Positions 24,954 through 32,324 of a stretch of 42,571 nucleotides of DNA are shown piece after piece (positions within the stretch are counted from its first letter, which is position 1; the number at the start of each line of letters is the position of its first letter). The stretch comes from a bacterium (GTDB lineage: Bacteria; CAIWAD01). The DNA is taken from NCBI GenBank assembly GCA_030429345.1, contig JAUIFJ010000030.1, forward strand, positions 1 through 42,571, in the 5' to 3' direction. The position numbers and the translations under genes were made by a program. A model generated the notes under the pieces. It was given only the letters and a program-made list of their open reading frames with translations. It had not been told where the DNA came from and ran no database searches.

Positions 24954-26005
24954 TGCCCCGCCGCCTCGGGCAGTTCCAGCTGGAACCAGCCGGATCTCTC
25001 CGGCAGGTCCCGCAGGGCGATCATGTACTCGCCGCCACTTGCCGTGTCCAGCAGGGTTTCCGGGCATGTCTCGAAGTACGGTTCCTGCGAATGGTGGATC
25101 TCGAAGAGGGTGTTCGGTTCCAGGTGGGCTGGCACGGTCCAGCTCAGGCGGAGCTCCGGACCGAACACCTCTGCACGCAGATCGTGGATTTCCGCCGGCC
25201 AGACGAAGGGCCATTCCAGCAGCACATGGGCCGGCAGCTGGAAGCCCAGGGAATCGATGCTGGACCAGCTGCCGTCAAGCTCCATGCGGGCATAGTCGGC
25301 GGTCGTGTCCTGCTCGTTTGGCTCTCCGGGTCCCCAGGCGCTGTAGATCACTTCGTCGCCGTTGTGCCACAGCCAGGTTCCTTCCGTCTCCTCGTCCGTC
25401 GCGCCGATCCAGGCGGGCAGGTCCTCCAGAAGGCCCTGCAGGTAGATGTTTTCCTCCACGCTGCCCACGGATGCCAGCTCGGCACCCAGGGTGTAGGCGA
25501 TGCGCTGAATCTCGTCCCAGGTATTCGCCTCGTGGTTTCGGAAGAGCGTGTAGCTGTGGTCGTCGTATACGGAGACTTCCGTCTCCATGGAATAGGGCGG
25601 ACACAGCTCGAGAGGGTGAATCGGGAAGGGGGTTGGATACGGCGGTGGTGGGCATGGACCAGGCAAGTAGAACATGGCATAGAGCGGGTAGTCATTGATG
25701 TACTCGCGCGGCTCACCATTGCAGGAAAGGACAAGGCGATGCTCCAGAATCATGGCAGTGGTCGGGATGATGGCGTCGAAATTGTGTACGGCATGGATGT
25801 AGGACGGGAGTCCGCTCGGACCGGACACGGCGGCCATCAGGTTGAATTCGACATCGTCAGACAGGCGGCGCAGCCGCACATGGACTTCGGGCATGACCTC
25901 CGAATCCCAGTGGAGAGGAAAGGTCTTTGGATCAATGTCGATCTGCATCTCTGCTGTGCCTGCGCCAGCAAGAAGCAGGCAGGCAAGCGCGGAAAGAGAA
26001 AGCAT
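24950..26005 (-). CDS. Exported protein with C-type lectin-like domain
   Basis: A 351-residue protein with a signal segment (MLSLSALACLLLAGAGTA). An N-terminal region of unknown type (about 20-145) contains a proline-rich patch (PGPCPPPPYPTPFP). A C-type lectin-like domain (about 148-262) follows: YTLFRNHEANTWDEIQRIAY, then WIGATDEETEGTWLWHNGDE, then YSAWGPGEPNEQ, the WIGL and WxxGEPN motifs of that fold. The C-terminal part is fibronectin-like. It probably binds surface glycans or proteins outside the cell. There is no sorting tail. The ATG at 26005 has GAGG upstream. It heads a coupled minus-strand operon running to 23135. Confidence 0.8.
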   Translation of the reverse strand: MLSLSALACLLLAGAGTAEMQIDIDPKTFPLHWDSEVMPEVHVRLRRLSDDVEFNLMAAVSGPSGLPSYIHAVHNFDAIIPTTAMILEHRLVLSCNGEPREYINDYPLYAMFYLPGPCPPPPYPTPFPIHPLELCPPYSMETEVSVYDDHSYTLFRNHEANTWDEIQRIAYTLGAELASVGSVEENIYLQGLLEDLPAWIGATDEETEGTWLWHNGDEVIYSAWGPGEPNEQDTTADYARMELDGSWSSIDSLGFQLPAHVLLEWPFVWPAEIHDLRAEVFGPELRLSWTVPAHLEPNTLFEIHHSQEPYFETCPETLLDTASGGEYMIALRDLPERSGWFQLELPEAAGQ

Positions 26006-26312
26006 GCACAGCCTCGCGACGGGAGCTTCGCCGGTTGCCTCCCGTGGAGGAGGGCGGGGGGCAATCGGTCGATTGTTCGGAGTGTAGTATTGGCTGTGCC
26101 GGAATTCCAGAGTTATGACAGGCGGGGAAGGGGAAGTGAAGATGTGAGTTGCGTCTCAATTGCTCTGCGGGCGGAGTTTATGAGTTTCAGGGAAGCATAC
26201 GATTGCACCAGCGGCTACGCTCTGCATGAGAAGATCCGGCCAAAGGATCAGGAAATTCTGCTGCACACAACGATTCGATTTTACGCCGCGTTCCGTAAGG
26301 CGATTGAACTGG
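26006..26312. other. Intergenic, no gene seen
   Basis: This spans the leader of the lectin-like gene and the 3' side of the leucine-rich repeat gene. A TACACT hexamer near 26080 on the minus strand could be a -10 box, but no -35 partner is clear. Composition falls from GC-rich to mixed here. Confidence 0.35.
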
Positions 26313-27971
26313 TTAAGGGGATTTAGTTCGCTCGAATATGGATGGCATGTCTTCTCCTGTCATCCAATCCACTCCCCTAGCCTCAACATCCGCATACGGC
26401 TCCACCCTGTACGCAATCCGATCGGAGAACCTGGCCGCCAAGGCATGCACATGCGAATTCGTCGTCGGTGCCGCCAGGAAGTAGTAGGAGTTCGGGTTGT
26501 AGGGATTGCCCTCGCTGTAGAAGACTAGGTAGTAGTCGGGCGTGGTTTGGCTGCCGCAGAGGGTGACGTTAACGGGGGACCAGTCCAGGTAAACGTTGCC
26601 GCTAGGGTCAGTTGAGACTTGGAGGTCGTCGATGGTGGGGTACCTGGGGGCTACGCTGCCTTCGAGAGTGATGATATGGTGTTGTGGGTTGGTTGTGTTG
26701 GAGATGTCTGTCTGAGCAAAAATCTCAATCGTATCATTGAACTCTCCGTTTGAAGGAGGATTGAAGCCTATCTGCAATACTGCAGGATTTTGACCAAGAA
26801 TCTGCTGTGGAACTTCTGTGAGTAACTCGAATGGTGCTGAAGGCACTCTAATGCTATCCACTGTGATTGCGATTGCATCAGTTTCTAGAGCTAGCGACAG
26901 CTCATATGAGCAATCAAGTTCTGTGATCCAGGAAAGTGAGCTTACATAGCGTAGGCTATTCTGGCAGCTACTCAAGTAAGCTGGGTCTGGAAATAACAAC
27001 TCTGCAAGTTCACAAGAAGAATCAGGGATACAGATAAATGTGAGCGAAGAATTTCCAGTCAAGTTGATACTTGATGTTTGGCACAAATCAGCTGCGTGTC
27101 GTAAATCGGCCCACTGGAGGCTACTGCCGCTTAAGGAGAGCTCACCAGTACTTGTGCCACTAGGAAGAATCAAGCCGGTAATTGACGACACATCACCTAA
27201 AGTTAGACTCGCCTCAGGCCCAAGGGAGAAGAGTGGTTCAAAATCACTAGCGGATTCAAATGCTGGATTCCATATGTGTACAGTTCCGCCTGTGAGATTC
27301 GATCCGCTAATGAACTGTATAGGTGTATCGATTAAGTCCAAATACGCTAAATAGGACCCTTCGCCAAAGTCTATATGTGCTATATCACTCGAATAGCATT
27401 CTATAGTGACATGCGAATTATTAGGGAATAGTAACTCAGTGAAGGCGAATGTTCCTCCCCAAAGTCTACCTGTGAATGGAATTGATCCAGCAATCTGGAT
27501 GTTGCTGTATGTGCTCTGCATGTTAATTACATCCATGTAGCCAGAGTTGCTTTCCAAGTGTAAAGCTATTGGCGATTCATTTTCGTTCAGCGTTACATTT
27601 ACCGTCTGATTCATGTGTAAGATACTCAATAGTTCTATGTAACTGCCCCAGATGTTAACAGTTGTGATACTGCTGCTTCCATCTAAGAGGAGATTTGTCA
27701 GAGTAGGCATAGAATCTATCTCTATTGTGTTTAGGTTCGGGAAGCTCGAAATAGAACCAAGATCTGAGATGGTGTATGAATCATCATCTAGATTAATGGA
27801 AGTAACTGATTGCGATTCAGAATACTCTAGCACATCGTTTGAGTTGCTGTCATATCCATGATCGATTAGCCACCGCTTGAACTCCGGATCCAGCGGCACA
27901 AAATCCGCCCACACCTGTACACTCATTGCCAGGACACAATAAGCTGAAGCAAGCGCGCGTAGACAGTTCAT
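26313..27971 (-). CDS. Exported leucine-rich-repeat-like protein
   Basis: A 552-residue protein starting MNCLRALASAYCVLAMSVQVW (signal segment), then an acidic motif DSNSNDVLEYSE and irregular repeats of hydrophobic positions (ISDLGSISSFPNLNTIEIDS; LLLDGSSSITTVNIWG) that look like an LRR or beta-solenoid. A C-terminal fibronectin-like segment (VYLDWSPVNV) follows. There is no sorting tail. Base composition is clearly lower in GC than genes to the left, with many AT-ending codons, suggesting transfer or a different history. I start at 27971, the ATG that begins the signal peptide; upstream sequence in this frame runs over the tRNA remnant. Its role is unknown, probably surface binding. Confidence 0.75.
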   Translation of the reverse strand: MNCLRALASAYCVLAMSVQVWADFVPLDPEFKRWLIDHGYDSNSNDVLEYSESQSVTSINLDDDSYTISDLGSISSFPNLNTIEIDSMPTLTNLLLDGSSSITTVNIWGSYIELLSILHMNQTVNVTLNENESPIALHLESNSGYMDVINMQSTYSNIQIAGSIPFTGRLWGGTFAFTELLFPNNSHVTIECYSSDIAHIDFGEGSYLAYLDLIDTPIQFISGSNLTGGTVHIWNPAFESASDFEPLFSLGPEASLTLGDVSSITGLILPSGTSTGELSLSGSSLQWADLRHAADLCQTSSINLTGNSSLTFICIPDSSCELAELLFPDPAYLSSCQNSLRYVSSLSWITELDCSYELSLALETDAIAITVDSIRVPSAPFELLTEVPQQILGQNPAVLQIGFNPPSNGEFNDTIEIFAQTDISNTTNPQHHIITLEGSVAPRYPTIDDLQVSTDPSGNVYLDWSPVNVTLCGSQTTPDYYLVFYSEGNPYNPNSYYFLAAPTTNSHVHALAARFSDRIAYRVEPYADVEARGVDWMTGEDMPSIFERTKSP

Positions 27972-28124
27972 CTTAGAGACCTCATGGGCTGGCAATACAA
28001 TTCGAGATGGACATAGCCGAGACGACATTTGAACGGTACGGAGGGTGGGGTAGAGTTGCAATGAGAACCTGATCGCCAATACGAATGACGATGGAATTCG
28101 TTGATACAATCTGAAAACGATGTA

Positions 28125-28166
28125 TGGGCCCAGAGGGACTCGAACCCCCGACCTAGTGATTATGAG
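28125..28166 (-). tRNA. 3' part of a CAU-anticodon tRNA gene (attachment-site remnant)
   Basis: Read on the minus strand from 28166 the layout is exact: anticodon loop CTCATAA, 5-base stem strand TCACT, 5-base variable loop, T-stem GGGGG, T-loop TTCGAGT, T-stem CCCTC, acceptor TGGGCCC and discriminator A at 28125. No D-arm or 5' acceptor strand precedes it, so it is not a functional gene. It is the tRNA 3' fragment left at one junction when an element integrates into a tRNA gene. The anticodon could be Met or modified Ile. Confidence 0.8.
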
Positions 28167-28177
28167 ATACTTCTCAT
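28162..28177. promoter_or_regulatory. Candidate crossover core (inverted repeat at the anticodon loop)
   Basis: ATGAGATACTTCTCAT is a perfect 6-bp inverted repeat with a 4-base centre, overlapping the anticodon loop of the tRNA remnant. Tyrosine recombinases often cut inside such imperfect or perfect dyads in tRNA anticodon loops. Position and symmetry support it as the att core. Confidence 0.5.
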
Positions 28178-28180
28178 GTT

Positions 28181-28220
28181 CAATTGACGACAATTGACCA
28201 CGATTGACGACAATTGACGA
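28181..28220. repeat. Four tandem 10-bp repeats, candidate integrase arm sites
   Basis: Consecutive units are CAATTGACGA, CAATTGACCA, CGATTGACGA and CAATTGACGA. Two further copies occur at 28296-28315 (CGATTGACGA, GGATTGATAA). They sit between the att core and the integrase gene, exactly where arm-type integrase or excisionase sites lie in P4/lambda-like elements. An alternative is a binding array for a regulator of int. Confidence 0.6.
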
Positions 28221-28403
28221 AAACTCCCTAGATGGTTGAAATAGTGTAACATACAATCGGAATTATTTCGCCAATGCCCTGCTCTCGATTCCAGCCGATT
28301 GACGAGGATTGATAAAAAGTATGGGACCGGCATGGGACCGAAGGGGTGTAAACAGCTAGATTCTTGACCTGGTGATTCTGCAGTGTTTTCTATGGAGCGG
28401 GTG

Positions 28404-29567
28404 ATGAGATTCCGATTCACGAAGGCCGGGCTCAGGGAATTGAAGACCGAGAAGAGCCGTGAATGGTTCTATGATGATCAGGTCCATTCCCTGGCATGCA
28501 TGGTGACCAAGGCTGGCGCCAAGTCCTTTTATGTTTCCAAGCTCTACAGGGGAAAGAAGCACCAGATCCGTATTGGTTCCGTAGAAGACATTCCAATCCT
28601 GAAGGCCAGGCAGATTGCAGTCGAGATTCTGGGCCAGCTGTTGGCGGGCAAGATGCCGGCTTCCCGACGCGAAGCCGTGCGCCAGGAGGAGATCACTCTG
28701 GCTGAAGCGGCCGAGGAGTACTTCAAGTATGCGGATGCGCACAGGCGGCCTGTCACTGTTGCCAAGTACCGCAGTCAGTGGAAGAGCTACATCGCGCCCT
28801 GGGCTGGGAAGCGCCGTTTGGCAGACTTCCGGAGGCTGGATGTCCGAAACTTCCATCTGCAGTTGGGCGCGGACATCGGGCAGGTCACGGCCAACAGGGT
28901 AATTGCCCTGATTCGCGCGATCTACAACCGGACGATCCGGGAGCACGAGCTGGAATTGTTGAACCCTGCAATCAGCATCACTGCCTTTCGTGAAAGAAGT
29001 AGAACCCGGCGGCTGCAGCATGGTGAGATCCGTGCTTTCTTCGAAGCCCTTGCCGCAGAAGCCAACCAGGACATCCGGGACTTCATCCTGCTGCTCTTGT
29101 ATACGGGCGCACGCAAGTCGAACCTGTTGGCCATGAGGTGGAAAGATCTGGATCTGAATGTTGGGACCTGGGTCGTGCCTGCTGAACAGGCGAAGTCTGG
29201 TGTGGAGATTCCGATCGCGCTGGCCGGCACAGTTTGTGAGATCCTGAGGGCCAGGCAGTCCCAGCCACAGAATGAGTTCGTTTTCCCCGGCCGGTACGGT
29301 AGAGGGCACTTGAAAGAGCCGAAGATTGGCTGGGATCGGATTCGCAATCGGGCGGGGCTGCAGGACCTACGCATGCATGATCTGCGCCGCAGCCTGGCCA
29401 GCTACCAGTTGGACACTGGCGCCCCGCTGGAAGTGATCCAGAAGACTCTGGGTCATGAGAACAGGACTACTACTGAAGTCTATGCTCGGATGGCCCTGGA
29501 CCCCGTTCGGCAGAGCTTGGAGAAGGCGGTGCAGGCTATACAGCGGCATGCCAGTAGGTTGGACTGA
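28404..29567 (+). CDS. Tyrosine recombinase/integrase, P4-like
   Basis: A 387-residue integrase. It has an N-terminal DUF4102-like arm-binding region (about 1-85, FRFTKAGLRELKT; SKLYRGKKHQIRIGSVEDIP), a core-binding domain (about 95-180) and a catalytic domain with Arg in TGARKSNLLAMRW, Lys in EQAKSG, HDLRRS, His in LGHENRTTTEVYAR and the Tyr of that same motif. All catalytic residues are present, so it should be active. The ATG at 28404 has GGAG six bases upstream; 28392 (ATG) and 28383 (GTG) are alternatives. It integrates the element into the tRNA at 28125. Confidence 0.93.
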   Translation: MRFRFTKAGLRELKTEKSREWFYDDQVHSLACMVTKAGAKSFYVSKLYRGKKHQIRIGSVEDIPILKARQIAVEILGQLLAGKMPASRREAVRQEEITLAEAAEEYFKYADAHRRPVTVAKYRSQWKSYIAPWAGKRRLADFRRLDVRNFHLQLGADIGQVTANRVIALIRAIYNRTIREHELELLNPAISITAFRERSRTRRLQHGEIRAFFEALAAEANQDIRDFILLLLYTGARKSNLLAMRWKDLDLNVGTWVVPAEQAKSGVEIPIALAGTVCEILRARQSQPQNEFVFPGRYGRGHLKEPKIGWDRIRNRAGLQDLRMHDLRRSLASYQLDTGAPLEVIQKTLGHENRTTTEVYARMALDPVRQSLEKAVQAIQRHASRLD

Positions 29568-29728
29568 CTCAGCTGGGCCAGCTCTTCCAGGACCGGGATT
29601 GACAGACGCCAGACCTTATAGACAGGTTTCGCGCCTGACTTTAGTCGCTTTAAGATCACGGATAGTGTTTTGAGTTGATAGCGAGCGGGGCACAATCCTT
29701 CATTCCTCCATTAAATAGAAAATCTGGG

Positions 29729-29757
29729 TTGTGGCGCACCACATTCTCGACTATATT
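29729..29757 (+). promoter_or_regulatory. Possible housekeeping-type promoter before the HTH-M78 gene
   Basis: TTGTGG (29729-29734) and TATATT (29752-29757) are separated by 17 bases, giving a start near 29764, about 70 bases before the ATG. The -35 is a partial match to TTGACA. FCB bacteria often use other consensus elements, so this is tentative. Confidence 0.35.
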
Positions 29758-29832
29758 TGTGATCAGCAGAGAAAAGTGTGCAAGAAAGGACACACATGGA
29801 CAATGTTCTGCTAGAAACCACGGGAGGACGCC

Positions 29833-30951
29833 ATGGAGGCTGTAGTCAAACCATGGTCAAAGACGTTTCGTGAGTTCTTTGAAATTCAACAGAATCTGCA
29901 CGAAGCGACAATGACCGAGATCGCACAATGCCTGAACCGCCCACGACGCTCTGTGTATGACCTACTCGAAAAACCAAGCAGGGAATTCCTAGAAGAGGTC
30001 GGGGCTCTGTTCGGAATCCCAGCGGACAAATTGATTCGCCAGTACCTGGAAGGCGAGGATGATAGCCGGCGACAGCATCTCAAGCATCTCAAACAAATCG
30101 GAAGAATCGCCAGGACATTTCCACGGCGGGATTTGCAGAAAGTTGGGGTTCTTCGCAAGAAAGTGGGCTTGGTTGATTCCTGCGCAGAGATCCTTGAAGC
30201 GCTTGGAATCGGGTCAGCTGAAGAGATCGACTCAACCCGAACAGTGGATTGTCTTGCTTCCTCTGAGCAGAGGAAAACTAGCGCTAAGGGGTTGAATTGG
30301 GTGTTGGCCTGTGCTGAGAAGGTGATCGAGCGGGAGAATGTCTCACTTCCCTCCTTTGACAGTGAAGAGCTTGAGAAGCTCGCCAGTGATCTCATTCTGT
30401 ATCCTGCTAATGGGCGGCTAGGATTCGATGCTGTGGCAAGAAATCTTGCCGAAGCTGGTGTGCACTTGATCGTGCTGCCCAAGTTTCCCCACCTGGGGGC
30501 AAGGGGTGTGTCATACAAGAGGAACGACCAGTATGTGATACTCCTTTTTGAGAAGGAGTACTGGGATACGGTCTGGTTTGCCTTGGCACATGAGATCGGC
30601 CATCTCATATTGCATAGGGATGTGCTGGAGCAGACTCGTGTACACGTAACAGAAGGGGAACGCTTTTCACTTGTTGAGGAAAGTGAAGTAGAAAACGAAG
30701 CGAATAGCTTCGCTGTTGAAGCGCTCCTCCGCGACATTGATTTGGAAGAGTTTCGCGGATACAGCTTCAATGTCAAGTCCATTGCAGCACGGGCGAAGGA
30801 TGTAGGAATTGAGCCGTCCATTGTATTCGGAAGGCTGGCCTGGGAAATGGATGAATACTGGCGGTTTAATCCGTTCAGGAAAACGTTCAAACGGGAGATG
30901 AAATGGAGCACATCATGGATTGGAATGACAACAGAATTGTCATCGGCATAA
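29833..30951 (+). CDS. HTH plus ImmA/IrrE-type M78 metallopeptidase
   Basis: A 372-residue protein. The N-terminal helix-turn-helix (about 23-60, MTEIAQCLNRPRRSVYDLLE) is followed by a helical linker. A zinc peptidase domain of the ImmA/IrrE family (about 190-320) contains HEIGHLILHRD with the HExxH motif and an ExEANSFAVEALL third-ligand helix. Such fusions regulate mobile elements or act as toxin-antitoxin antitoxins by cleaving or sequestering a partner. The ATG at 29833 has GGGAGGA upstream. The small gene 15 bases downstream is the natural partner. Lower GC fits its location in the integrated element. Confidence 0.88.
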   Translation: MEAVVKPWSKTFREFFEIQQNLHEATMTEIAQCLNRPRRSVYDLLEKPSREFLEEVGALFGIPADKLIRQYLEGEDDSRRQHLKHLKQIGRIARTFPRRDLQKVGVLRKKVGLVDSCAEILEALGIGSAEEIDSTRTVDCLASSEQRKTSAKGLNWVLACAEKVIERENVSLPSFDSEELEKLASDLILYPANGRLGFDAVARNLAEAGVHLIVLPKFPHLGARGVSYKRNDQYVILLFEKEYWDTVWFALAHEIGHLILHRDVLEQTRVHVTEGERFSLVEESEVENEANSFAVEALLRDIDLEEFRGYSFNVKSIAARAKDVGIEPSIVFGRLAWEMDEYWRFNPFRKTFKREMKWSTSWIGMTTELSSA

Positions 30952-30966
30952 TTCGGAGGACTTCGA

Positions 30967-31359
30967 GTGAAGAAGTTCAACTTTCGGAAAGCGGATCAGA
31001 AGGCGGTTCAGCTCCGCCTTGATCTGGAAGTTCAGTCGCACAACCCCCTGGGAGACGCGACAAGAGACGGACAGCACTACATGTATTACAATGCTTGGCT
31101 GCCCTATGTGCACGAATTTCTTTCGGGCGCGCAGGGCAAGGCGGCAAGAGAGGAGGTGGGTTGCTTTCTGAAGAAGGGCCTGAGATCCGGGGCCTGCATG
31201 AAAACGGCTTCACAAGGACTCTGGCGAGAGGCAATCACAGAGTTGCGTTTGATAGCAGCTTCTGTGTCGCCGGAAGAGATCCCGGAAGCCGTAAACGCTC
31301 GGTTCACGGCAATGAACGAGCGATGGGTTGATGACGATTTGAACGGAATGCCTTCCTAG
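30967..31359 (+). CDS. Hypothetical partner of the M78 regulator
   Basis: A 130-residue soluble, mostly helical protein (MKKFNFRKADQKAVQLRLDL; NAWLPYVHEFLSGAQGKAAR; VSPEEIPEAVNARFTAMNER). I do not recognise a family. The GTG start at 30967 has GGAGGA upstream. It follows the HTH-M78 gene after 15 bases and precedes a strong terminator, so the two form one transcript. Its job could be toxin, antitoxin or substrate of the peptidase; nothing in the sequence decides. Confidence 0.65.
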   Translation: MKKFNFRKADQKAVQLRLDLEVQSHNPLGDATRDGQHYMYYNAWLPYVHEFLSGAQGKAAREEVGCFLKKGLRSGACMKTASQGLWREAITELRLIAASVSPEEIPEAVNARFTAMNERWVDDDLNGMPS

Positions 31360-31392
31360 AGTAGGAAGGTAAAGTCGCCGATGACATTCAGG

Positions 31393-31427
31393 CCGGGCGC
31401 TGCTTCAACAGCGCCCGGTTCTATTTT
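31393..31427 (+). terminator. Intrinsic terminator after the M78 pair
   Basis: CCGGGCGCTG and CAGCGCCCGG form a perfect 10-bp stem around CTTCAA, followed by TTCTATTTT. Confidence 0.9.
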
Positions 31428-31748
31428 CGGCATATGAGTTCAATAAATCAAATGGAAACGAATGCTGTTAAATTTTCAACTGTTCTGTTGAATCTTGATT
31501 CCACTTACCCGAACTAGTTTCTAACTTGCCCACCAGCTTCAAGACCCCGACCTTGACAAAGTTGCCGGGCTTCCAAGGGGAAAGCCTGGCGCCGGCTGAA
31601 CCGGATTTCCGATTCCTTCTCCTTCACTGGACTAGGGCACTTTCAGCCAGGGGCTTCCTTCCGCTGAGGAGGCCCCATCTTCGAACACCAAGCTTCCTTG
31701 TACTGATTCTTTGCGAGTGGGGGCCCTGCCGGATCGGTATGGCCTTTC
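31428..31748. other. Intergenic with two strong hairpins
   Basis: No gene is seen. Two GC-rich imperfect hairpins lie at 31564-31590 (arms GCCGGGCTTCC and GGAAAGCCTGGC) and 31650-31676 (GGGGCTTCC and GGAGGCCCC). Neither has a T-run on either strand. They could be a decayed repeat, a small structured RNA or a downstream barrier for the minus-strand cassette ending at 31749. Confidence 0.4.
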
Positions 31749-32306
31749 TCATTCGCTAGTGGCCATGTCTGGTCCCCAGAGCCCCTCCAGGACTTCCAGC
31801 GAAAACTCCAACTGCTTCCAATAGCCCGCTTTCAATTTGACTGCCCGGAGCACACCATCCAGCCAGGCCTCGAAGTCAGCCTGTGTCCATCGCGCCCGCT
31901 CTTCCAAAGGCTCCAGCTGAATCGCAGCCAGCAGCATCTGCGCATCAGACTTCTGCAGTCGCTTCCTCTTCGGCAGTGGCTTCTTCCTATACTTCGGTTC
32001 ATCCTCGGACAGCGACACTTCTTCATAGGCGGGCCAGACTTCGGACAGGCTGGGTCCCCAAGACCCGCGGACGATGGTCTTCACCCAGCGAAACTTCCTT
32101 GCCTCGGTCTTGTCCAGTCCTGGGCAGTGCTTCAGCAGCTGGGTCCACCATTTTCGAAGGTCATCTTCTGTCCATCTGGCGCGGGCTGAGCGCTCCTCTC
32201 CCTGGATCACGCTGTGGATGAATTCCTGAACACGTGAAGGTGGCATCCAGCCTGGGGAGCCTCGCTCTGCCAGAAGTTTGTTAAAGGCGCTCTGTTGGGC
32301 GCTCAT
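31749..32306 (-). CDS. Duplicated W[LM]PP/WW-domain protein
   Basis: A 185-residue soluble protein with two copies of a ~70-residue domain. Copy one (about 18-90) has GWMPPSRVQEFIHSVIQ, RWTEDDLRKWWTQLLKHCP and TEARKFRW. Copy two (about 118-180) has AQMLLAAIQL, RWTQADFEAWLDGVLR and KQLEFSLEVL. A basic linker (RKKPLPKRKRLQK) separates them. The same domain, fused to a membrane helix, is encoded at 24442-24846 outside the element. I know no described family. It is the last gene of a three-gene minus-strand cassette. Confidence 0.75.
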   Translation of the reverse strand: MSAQQSAFNKLLAERGSPGWMPPSRVQEFIHSVIQGEERSARARWTEDDLRKWWTQLLKHCPGLDKTEARKFRWVKTIVRGSWGPSLSEVWPAYEEVSLSEDEPKYRKKPLPKRKRLQKSDAQMLLAAIQLEPLEERARWTQADFEAWLDGVLRAVKLKAGYWKQLEFSLEVLEGLWGPDMATSE

Positions 32307-32324
32307 ACTCAGAATCCATAGAAT

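Noticed and set aside
28125-28166. Functional tRNA-Met gene
   Set aside because: Only the anticodon loop through the acceptor 3' strand is present; the D-arm and 5' acceptor are missing.
28181-28220. CRISPR-like short repeats
   Set aside because: The units are 10 bp, tandem without spacers, no cas genes are nearby, and they sit between an att site and an integrase.
28356-29309. Minus-strand frame opposite the integrase
   Set aside because: The plus strand carries all catalytic motifs of a tyrosine recombinase; the antisense frame has none.
29796-29873. 25-codon leader peptide before the HTH-M78 gene
   Set aside because: It overlaps the real start, lacks a good ribosome-binding site and has no attenuation structure that I can see.
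31526-31759. 77-codon plus-strand frame
   Set aside because: It crosses two hairpins, has no ribosome-binding site and its sequence does not look like protein.
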